11,570 nucleotides of DNA from Bacillota bacterium. Lineage in GTDB: Bacteria > Bacillota > Clostridia > Saccharofermentanales > UBA5734. Where the stretch lies: the NCBI GenBank assembly GCA_023438965.1, contig JAEXPB010000152.1, forward strand, positions 1 through 11,570, read 5' to 3'. The notes under the pieces were generated by a model that saw nothing but the letters and a program-made list of their open reading frames with translations, did no database searches and was not told the origin of the DNA. The position numbers were made by a program, and so were the translations under genes. Each line of letters opens with the position of its first letter. The first letter of the stretch is position 1. Below are positions 7,283 to 11,570 of this stretch, piece by piece.

Positions 7283-7942
7283 TCAACCCTTATAATTGCG
7301 GATCGCGTCGACATGCTCGCGGGCCAGCCGGCTGATAGCGGTGAAATCGCCGGCGCGCAGCAGATCGGGTTTGATGATCGAGATGCCGGTGCCCACGGCG
7401 ACGACGCCGGCAGCCAGGAACTCGGGGATGGTCTGCGGATTGACGCCGCCGGTGGCCATGAAGGGGATATGCGAGAGGGGCGCGGCGACATTACGCAGGT
7501 AATGATAGCCGAGGTCGTCGGCCGGGAAGACCTTGACCATATCGGCGCCAAGGTCCCAGGCCAGGGTGATCTCGGTCGGGGTCATCGCGCCGGGGATGGA
7601 GACCAGCCCCAGGCGCTTCGTTTCAGCAATGACCGCCGCGTTGGTGTTCGGCGAGATGATGTAACCGGCGCCGGCCTCATAAGCGGCTTGAACCTGGGCG
7701 ACGGTCAGGACGGTTCCGGCGCCGATGGCCAGCCGGCCGGCAAATTCACGATTGAGCAGGGCAATCGTACGCTGGTTGGCGGCGACCGGGTCGGGCAGGC
7801 TCTGGTTGAAAGTCGATTCCAGCAGCATGATACCGCCGTCGACCAGGGCCTGGCCGACAGCCACGATAGCATCATCCGGAACACCGCGGGCGATGACGAC
7901 CAGCTTTTCCTGTTTGATCAAGGCCAAAGGATTCAAAATCAT
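7283..7942 (-). CDS. eda: 2-keto-3-deoxy-6-phospho-sugar-acid aldolase (KDPG/KDPGal/KHG type)
   Basis: This class I aldolase splits a 2-keto-3-deoxy-6-phospho sugar acid into pyruvate and glyceraldehyde 3-phosphate through a Schiff base. The 219 residues cover the whole family length. E42 in LLEST is the usual proton-shuttle acid. GAGTVLT (74-80) and ISPNTN (96-101) are family loops. K137 in MVKVFPA is the Schiff-base lysine, and ATGGV with T164 is the carboxylate/phosphate-binding turn. Its ATG overlaps the SDR stop codon in ATGA, so the two are probably translationally coupled. With the downstream dehydratase it forms the core of an Entner-Doudoroff or De Ley-Doudoroff type route. The kinase that would phosphorylate the dehydratase product is absent from the window, so it lies elsewhere or the aldolase accepts an unphosphorylated substrate. 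KDPG, KDPGal and KHG specificities cannot be separated by sequence reading. Confidence 0.93.
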   Translation of the reverse strand: MILNPLALIKQEKLVVIARGVPDDAIVAVGQALVDGGIMLLESTFNQSLPDPVAANQRTIALLNREFAGRLAIGAGTVLTVAQVQAAYEAGAGYIISPNTNAAVIAETKRLGLVSIPGAMTPTEITLAWDLGADMVKVFPADDLGYHYLRNVAAPLSHIPFMATGGVNPQTIPEFLAAGVVAVGTGISIIKPDLLRAGDFTAISRLAREHVDAIRNYKG

Positions 7943-8727
7943 TTTTCATCCCACTTTCGATCATAGGGCAACAGGCAGATGCCAATGCCCGAATCAACGG
8001 TGAATTCGGTGCCGGTGATGGTCAGCGACTGGTCGGAGGAGAGGAAATAGACGGAGTTGGCGATGTCTTCCGGCGACGATTCGCGCCCGACCGGATATTG
8101 CGAGCGGCGCCGCTTCGTTTCCGCCTCGCCCTGCGCTTCCCAGCGCTTGGACCAGATGGCGCCGGCAATCAGGCAATTGCAGCGGATATTGTACTTGCCC
8201 AGTTCGATGGCCAGATTGTGGGTCATCGACAGGATCGCACCCTTGGAGGCTGAATAGACAATGCGGCCGGGGATCGCGGCTTTGGCATGCACCGAGCCGA
8301 TCAGGACGATCGTGCCGCCGCCCTGCGGCACCATGATGCGCGCCGCTTCCTGACAACAGAAGAAGTAGCCGCGGGCGTTGCTGTTCATGACCGCGTCATA
8401 ATCCTCCGGTGTTGTGTTGAAGATGTTCAGGTCGACACCCAGATGGGCGGCGTTGGCGACCAAGGCATCCAGACGGCCGAAATCGGTTTTGATCGCGGCA
8501 AATGCCTGGCGGATGCTGTCGACGCTGGCCGGATCCATGCCATAACCGGCTGCCCGGATAAACGGGAATTCAGCCATCAGTTCGCTGGCTGCCCGTTGGG
8601 CGCCCGCCGGATCGCGGCTGCTGACACAAACATCAAATCCTTCCCGGGCAAAGCGCTGGGCAATCGCGATGCCGGTGTTCCGGGTCGCACCGGTGATAAA
8701 GGCCACTTTGCGGACATGCTTGGCCAA
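7939..8727 (-). CDS. Short-chain dehydrogenase/reductase (SDR), probable sugar or sugar-acid dehydrogenase
   Basis: This is a classical SDR of 262 residues. TGATRNTGIA (12-21) is the cofactor loop, a variant of TGxxxGxG with Thr in the sixth position. NAA (92-94) stabilises the sheet, and the catalytic tetrad is N117, S145 (IGSVHA), Y158 and K162 (YSASK). An insert-like C-terminal tail (GICLLPYDRKWDEK) follows the usual TEFTVDSG end. It is the first gene of the operon with the aldolase and dehydratase, so oxidation of an aldose, or reduction/oxidation of a ketoaldonate, is the likely job; substrate and NAD/NADP preference are not determined. The start is TTG at 8727, supported by GAGGAG (8737-8742) nine bases upstream; no ATG fits better. 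Its stop overlaps the aldolase ATG by four bases. Confidence 0.92.
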   Translation of the reverse strand: MAKHVRKVAFITGATRNTGIAIAQRFAREGFDVCVSSRDPAGAQRAASELMAEFPFIRAAGYGMDPASVDSIRQAFAAIKTDFGRLDALVANAAHLGVDLNIFNTTPEDYDAVMNSNARGYFFCCQEAARIMVPQGGGTIVLIGSVHAKAAIPGRIVYSASKGAILSMTHNLAIELGKYNIRCNCLIAGAIWSKRWEAQGEAETKRRRSQYPVGRESSPEDIANSVYFLSSDQSLTITGTEFTVDSGIGICLLPYDRKWDEK

Positions 8728-8736
8728 GATGGATCA

Positions 8737-8799
8737 CTCCTCACAATCAATCAATGATCTGACAAGATTGATTATAAAGGGGTCTATATGCCCTGACTA
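8737..8799 (-). promoter_or_regulatory. Promoter and ribosome binding site of the SDR-aldolase-dehydratase operon
   Basis: On the minus strand TATAAT (8771-8776, perfect) lies 17 bases from TAGTCA (8794-8799, 4 of 6). Transcription would begin near 8764 and give a leader of about 37 bases. GAGGAG (8737-8742) precedes the TTG start by nine bases. An inverted repeat overlaps the -10 region. Confidence 0.6.
8745..8773. repeat. Inverted repeat overlapping the operon promoter, possible operator
   Basis: AATCAATC (8745-8752) and GATTGATT (8766-8773) are perfect inverted arms around a 13-base spacer. A second small inverted repeat, ATCT-gaca-AGAT (8757-8768), lies inside. The right arm overlaps the -10 box and the rest covers the presumed transcription start, where a repressor would be effective. 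No known regulator consensus was recognised. Confidence 0.35.
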
Positions 8800-8835
8800 G
8801 GTGATTATCGTCGAATTCGGCCTGAAAAAGCAAGT

Positions 8836-8871
8836 AAAAACAGACGGCCGGACGAATCGATGTTGCGGCCG
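8836..8871 (-). terminator. Possible terminator of the GNAT gene
   Basis: Read on the minus strand after the GNAT stop, CGGCCG (8866-8871) can pair with CGGCCG (8845-8850) across a 15-base loop, followed by TCTG and five T residues (8836-8840). The four-base gap between stem and T run makes this a weak intrinsic terminator. It would separate the GNAT gene from the SDR operon on the same strand. Confidence 0.4.
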
Positions 8872-8904
8872 GCTGGTGGCAGATTCACCGGTATGCCATA
8901 TTCC

Positions 8905-9411
8905 CTAATCACAAATCATCTCGTAATCGATCAGAACGCCAGCAAAAGTTGAATCACCCTTGTTTTCTCTTCGCTGTCGAAGCTGAAAGCCAACACTTTC
9001 ATAATTGCGTTGGGCTGCGATTAAACGATCATTTGTCGTGACCACGATTTTTCGGATGCCGTCATTCTGCCGAATTCGACGAATAGCCTCCTGCAGCTGC
9101 ATTTTTCCATAGCCGTTGCCCTTGCATCTGGTTGTAATGCAGTTATGCCCGATTTGAACATATTCAGGCCTATTTCTCGGATCCCAGGAAATATGCCCAA
9201 TCGGTTCGTCATTCAGAGTGGTTATAAAACCGCATTGATCCGCAATCGGCAGATTATCGAAGAAAAAGTGATCGAATGCAAGCCAATCTGCTGCAAAATG
9301 CTCCTGCCAGCGGGGGTCAAAGGAATAGCTGTCTGCCAGCAGTCGAAATAATATTCCTCGGTTGAAATCACTGATTTTCCTAAATTCGACATTTGGATAT
9401 TGTGCTGCCAT
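8905..9411 (-). CDS. GNAT-family N-acetyltransferase
   Basis: This 168-residue protein has the GNAT fold, which transfers an acetyl group from acetyl-CoA to an amine. Motif A, RCKGNGYG (95-102), is the acetyl-CoA pyrophosphate loop (R/QxxGxG/A), preceded by strand IGHNCITT and followed by a helix QLQEAIRRIR. Motif B-like NDRLIAAQRNYESVGF (127-142) holds the usual Asn and Tyr with the closing GF. The acceptor is unknown; metabolite, antibiotic or protein targets are all possible. AGGAA seven bases before the ATG supports the start. Its DNA is visibly more AT-rich than the sugar genes on either side, in common with the pseudogene region next to it, which may point to separate acquisition. It has its own promoter and a probable terminator and is not obviously part of the sugar-acid operon. 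Confidence 0.88.
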   Translation of the reverse strand: MAAQYPNVEFRKISDFNRGILFRLLADSYSFDPRWQEHFAADWLAFDHFFFDNLPIADQCGFITTLNDEPIGHISWDPRNRPEYVQIGHNCITTRCKGNGYGKMQLQEAIRRIRQNDGIRKIVVTTNDRLIAAQRNYESVGFQLRQRRENKGDSTFAGVLIDYEMICD

Positions 9412-9483
9412 CGCGCATTTCCTGCTTGCCTATATTCAAGATTGCCTAAATCATTTAGCATGGCCTTCGTTTCTCTTAATGAG

Positions 9484-9492
9484 ATTGTAGCA
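9484..9492 (-). promoter_or_regulatory. Extended -10 promoter of the GNAT gene
   Basis: The minus strand reads TGCTACAAT, an extended -10 with one mismatch (TACAAT at 9484-9489). A TTGTTT lies only 15 bases upstream, so any -35 contribution is weak. The leader would be about 65 bases. Confidence 0.45.
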
Positions 9493-9576
9493 TATCTCCT
9501 GCTCAAACAATGATGGCAAATAGCAGAAGGATTTCGTTTTCAAAGGCAGCGGGTAATTAATAATCTGCCTGGAGAA

Positions 9577-9591
9577 CGGGCATTTTGCCCG
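9577..9591. repeat. Short stem-loop in the GNAT/Fic-remnant intergenic region
   Basis: CGGGCA-TTT-TGCCCG is a perfect 6-bp stem with a three-base loop. Neither side has a real T tract, so a terminator role is weak. The rest of 9412-9612 shows only the GNAT leader and promoter and AT-rich sequence without a convincing gene. Confidence 0.4.
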
Positions 9592-9621
9592 ATTATTCGT
9601 CGGACCGAAAAATTGTTGATT

Positions 9622-9996
9622 ATGGAAAAGGACGATATCAGTCAGCGATGCGCTCGTTTACTCATGAGATATCCACCAGAGCTGCTACATCGTGCTTTAA
9701 GCTATCTTTATAATAATGAAACCAAGTCATCCTTCCAGATTGAGCAAATTAAGCCCAGCGCGTCGCGGACAGAAAAATTTATTGGTCTTCTGACGATGGC
9801 TGCATATCGAGATTTTTGCGATAAAGCGTCACTAATTGATTTACAGAACAGGATTGTCGATCCCCGCTTTTGTGAAGCCGATTATCGGCATAAATGGAGA
9901 AAGCCTTCATCGAAGCGTACAAGTTTACAGTCAATGAACAGGATAAACAGGTGGAATCGTAAGCGTTTTTTCGTTCATCTGCCGTTTTGTAAATAG
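9622..9996 (+). pseudogene. Truncated Fic-family protein remnant (N-terminal part only)
   Basis: From the ATG at 9622 (or TTG at 9613) the frame runs to a TAG at 9994-9996. The first 90 or so residues resemble the N-terminal helical part of Fic (AMP-transferase) proteins. SSFQIEQ fits the class II inhibitory helix pattern [S/T]xxxE[G/N], except that Gln replaces the final Gly/Asn. The later LIDLQNRIVDPRFCEADYR matches the style of the linker that leads into the Fic core. After DYR (about 9888) the likeness stops and the frame becomes basic, low-quality sequence. The catalytic HPFxxGNGR motif is nowhere in the window. No good ribosome binding site precedes either start. I read this as a decayed fragment rather than a working gene. 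Family recognition is by eye. Confidence 0.6.
9894..9962 (+). pseudogene. Short coding scrap, possibly the tail of another gene joined to the Fic remnant
   Basis: Immediately after the point where Fic likeness ends, another frame reads TAA-ATG and then a 22-residue peptide, MEKAFIEAYKF and on to a TAA at 9960-9962. The AFIEAYK pattern is reminiscent of the C-terminal helix of large serine recombinases, but this is too short to prove. It would fit a junction of two broken genes. Confidence 0.2.
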
Positions 9997-10007
9997 AAAA
10001 CAAAACT

Positions 10008-10021
10008 GATAAACGTTTATC
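10008..10021. repeat. Perfect 14-bp palindrome GATAAACGTTTATC
   Basis: The palindrome has a central CG flanked by A/T runs, as in LacI-family operators and catabolite (cre-like) sites. On the minus strand it is also followed by AGTTTTGTTTTC, so an AT-rich hairpin acting as a weak larA terminator is an alternative. It lies 67 bases beyond the larA stop and beside the pseudogene scrap. Confidence 0.45.
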
Positions 10022-10087
10022 CGGCGCAACCAGCGTCTGGAAGCGATATGACGATCAAACAGCCGCCCGATGACGATTAACGAATAT

Positions 10088-11368
10088 TCAACACGATGCC
10101 CCGACAATCACCGATATCCCGTTCGGAATCACGGTTATGCCGGCCGCGGCGCCTTTCAGGCCGCGGGCCAGGGCCAGGGCTTCTTCGAGATCGCCGGCCC
10201 AGGTCATCTTCATGTCGGTGATGACGCCCTTCATTTCGGGGCGCGTGACAAAGATGACCGGGTGCTGGGCGATGATGCGGGCCAGGATCTGCGCCTCCCA
10301 TTGGTCCGGCTCGGTTTCGGCCATCGGGATGCGGCTGGAGCGGCGGAAGAGCTCGGCCGCGGACGGACAATCGCGCAGGGCGCGGTAAAAATCCTCGCCA
10401 CCGGTGCCGTCGAGGCATTCGGCGCACATGATGATCACGCCGTCCTTCGGCGCGGAGGCTTCGGCGGCGCACATGCCCTTGACAGCCTGGTAAATGTTCT
10501 GGTCCAGCGGCGCGCCGCCGTTGGAGGTGATCGTGATCTCCGCCGGCGCAGCCGGCACCTGGCAGAACTGCTTCAGGTAATCGCAGCCCTGACGATGGGC
10601 CTTGATCGCATCGCCGGCGAAAGCGGCTACGACCTTTTTTTGTTCGTCGATGATGACATTGACAATAAAGGCGAGCTTGGCCATCTTCGCCGCAGCCAGC
10701 ATGTCGCGATGCAGCGGGTTCCCGTCGAGCACGCCGGGCCGGGCGTAAGGGCTGGCGATGAAGGCGCCGCAGTGATTGCCGAGAACAGTCTGACGCGAGC
10801 AGACGCCGGGCAGGACGCTCTTGCGGCCGCCGGAAAAACCGGCGAAAAAGTGCGGCTCGATGAATCCTTCCGCCAGCAGCAGATCGGTCTCGACCGCCAC
10901 ACGGCAGATCGCCAGCTCGGCGCCGGAGGGCAGTGTACCGATACTGCGGATGGTCGACGGATCCGCGCTGTCATGAACGACAATCTTCTCGGTGGCGGCA
11001 AGCTGGCGTCCCAGCTTGAGCTCCAGTTCCTGCGGTGTTGTGCCGCGATGGAAACCGGTCGCCACCAGCAGGGTGATGTCGATGGCCGGATTGGCGGCGC
11101 GCAGTTCGGCCAGCATCCAGGGCAGTATCCGTTGGCTGGGCACCGGCCGCGTATGATCGCTGATAATGATGCAGGCCGTCTGCTTGCCGACGGCCAATTC
11201 GCCGAGGGATGGACTGCCGATCGGTGTCCGCAGGGCGGCCCGGACGATTTCGTCTTCCGAGAGCTCGGTCTTTAACTGCTCCGTCGCCGGCACCAGGACG
11301 CCCCGGACCAAATGGTCCGGCAGCTCCAGGGGCAAATGGGACTGGCCATAGGGTATATCAAAATGCAT
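10088..11368 (-). CDS. larA: LarA-family nickel-pincer nucleotide racemase/epimerase
   Basis: LarA proteins racemise or epimerise 2-hydroxy acids by hydride transfer to a nickel-pincer nucleotide bound to a lysine. This 426-residue protein keeps the whole set: SDHTRPVP (70-77) with D71, H72 and R74; GFHRGT with H107; HFFAGFSGGRKSVLPG with H173 and K183; and H199 in GNHCGAF. These sit one residue before the L. plantarum LarA positions (H108, H174, K184, H200), so cofactor binding should be intact. Family members act on lactate, malate and, in one described subgroup, on D-gluconate C2. The nearby aldonate dehydratase and aldolase make a sugar-acid 2-epimerase role attractive, but this is inference and lactate racemase remains possible. 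The cofactor genes larB, larC and larE are not in the window. GGAGGG (11377-11382) eight bases before ATG supports the start. Confidence 0.9.
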   Translation of the reverse strand: MHFDIPYGQSHLPLELPDHLVRGVLVPATEQLKTELSEDEIVRAALRTPIGSPSLGELAVGKQTACIIISDHTRPVPSQRILPWMLAELRAANPAIDITLLVATGFHRGTTPQELELKLGRQLAATEKIVVHDSADPSTIRSIGTLPSGAELAICRVAVETDLLLAEGFIEPHFFAGFSGGRKSVLPGVCSRQTVLGNHCGAFIASPYARPGVLDGNPLHRDMLAAAKMAKLAFIVNVIIDEQKKVVAAFAGDAIKAHRQGCDYLKQFCQVPAAPAEITITSNGGAPLDQNIYQAVKGMCAAEASAPKDGVIIMCAECLDGTGGEDFYRALRDCPSAAELFRRSSRIPMAETEPDQWEAQILARIIAQHPVIFVTRPEMKGVITDMKMTWAGDLEEALALARGLKGAAAGITVIPNGISVIVGASC

Positions 11369-11409
11369 GCGCTGAACCCTCCGGGTTATGCAAACTTGGT
11401 GATCATATC

Positions 11410-11420
11410 AATTCTGAATT
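11410..11420. repeat. AATTC-t-GAATT palindrome at the larA promoter
   Basis: Five-base arms flank a single centre base, and the right arm overlaps the -10 hexamer. Looser symmetry extends outward (ATCATATC on one side, ATATCAT on the other). The position suits a repressor operator. No regulator is encoded in the window. Confidence 0.35.
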
Positions 11421-11426
11421 ATATCA
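11418..11426 (-). promoter_or_regulatory. Extended -10 promoter of larA
   Basis: The minus strand reads TGATATAAT, a perfect extended -10 (TATAAT at 11418-11423). The hexamer 17 bases upstream (TTCCGT) is a poor -35. The leader to the ATG would be about 42 bases. This suggests larA can be transcribed independently of the upstream gene at the window edge. Confidence 0.55.
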
Positions 11427-11493
11427 TAATTCATGCCGAAACGGAACAGTATGATCACGTTGTTCAACATGCATCAGATTGCCCGGATGATCC

Positions 11494-11570
11494 TTATTTG
11501 CTCCGGTCGAAATAATCCGTGTGGAGCAGGTGGTGGGAGATCTCCGAGCAAGGCTTGATGAAGAACTCAT
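11494..11570 (-). CDS. 3' end of an unidentified gene (25 residues visible)
   Basis: The minus strand is open from the window edge to a TAA at 11494-11496. The visible tail contains KPCSEISHHLL followed by HTDYFDRSK, which looks like real protein sequence with good codon texture matching larA. I do not recognise the family. The stop lies 125 bases before the larA start, and larA has its own promoter, so an operon is possible but not required. Confidence 0.5.
   Translation of the reverse strand, partial: EFFIKPCSEISHHLLHTDYFDRSK

Noticed and set aside
6106..7335. 409-codon open frame on the plus strand opposite the dehydratase gene
   Set aside because: It is antisense to an enzyme with clear catalytic motifs. 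Its composition is the usual reverse-complement pattern of GC-rich coding DNA and it has no domain or proper ribosome binding site.
7313..7966. 217-codon plus-strand open frame opposite the aldolase gene
   Set aside because: It is an antisense shadow; the minus-strand aldolase has the Schiff-base lysine and full family length.
9222..9506. 94-codon minus-strand frame overlapping the start of the GNAT gene
   Set aside because: It begins inside the presumed GNAT leader near the -10 box and runs out of frame through the GNAT gene; the GNAT frame has the acetyl-CoA motif.
9577..9591. CGGGCA/TGCCCG hairpin as an intrinsic terminator
   Set aside because: No T tract follows on either strand, so it is kept only as a stem-loop.
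10070..11275. 401-codon plus-strand open frame opposite larA
   Set aside because: It mirrors larA, and its protein is rich in Gly, Asp and Arg from antisense codons with no recognisable motif.
1..11570. CRISPR array, tRNA, rRNA or intact insertion sequence
   Set aside because: No regularly spaced repeats, no cloverleaf-like segment noticed, and no intact transposase with flanking inverted repeats was found by reading both strands.

Overview
The window looks like a chromosomal segment of an anaerobic, probably Gram-positive (Bacillota-type) bacterium. This is inference. The supporting signs are strong AGGAGG-type ribosome binding sites, repeated TGnTATAAT extended -10 promoters, TTG start codons and fairly GC-rich coding DNA. 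No rRNA, tRNA, CRISPR array, intact transposase or phage gene was seen.

Left part (1-4752): a Gfo/Idh/MocA NAD(P)-dependent oxidoreductase (minus, cut by the window edge) diverges from an FAD-dependent oxidoreductase (plus). The FAD gene converges, with only a 3-base gap, on a 713-residue glycosidase-like TIM-barrel protein of GH42-like layout (minus). None has an obvious signal peptide, so cytoplasmic handling of a small glycoside or modified sugar is the simplest reading. The substrate cannot be told.

Middle (4916-8727): an RtcB-type RNA ligase gene (plus) with its own extended -10 promoter overlaps the 3' end of a minus-strand operon. Read 5' to 3', that operon is an SDR dehydrogenase, a KDPG/KDPGal-type aldolase (4-base ATGA overlap with the SDR gene) and, after a 70-base gap with a GC hairpin, an enolase-superfamily sugar-acid dehydratase. 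Dehydrogenase, dehydratase and 2-keto-3-deoxy aldolase make a recognisable aldonate catabolic route. The KDG kinase, transporter and regulator such a pathway would need are not in the window.

Right part (8905-11570): a small GNAT acetyltransferase (minus) is followed by a more AT-rich stretch. That stretch holds a truncated remnant of a Fic-family protein (plus) and other broken coding scraps. Next comes an intact LarA-family nickel-pincer racemase/epimerase (minus) with all key residues, behind its own promoter and an overlapping palindrome. The last 77 bases are the 3' end of an unidentified minus-strand gene. Given its neighbours, the LarA homologue is a candidate sugar-acid 2-epimerase feeding the dehydratase/aldolase operon. 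This is the most testable functional idea here. I found no clear sign of a wholly new defence or mobile system.
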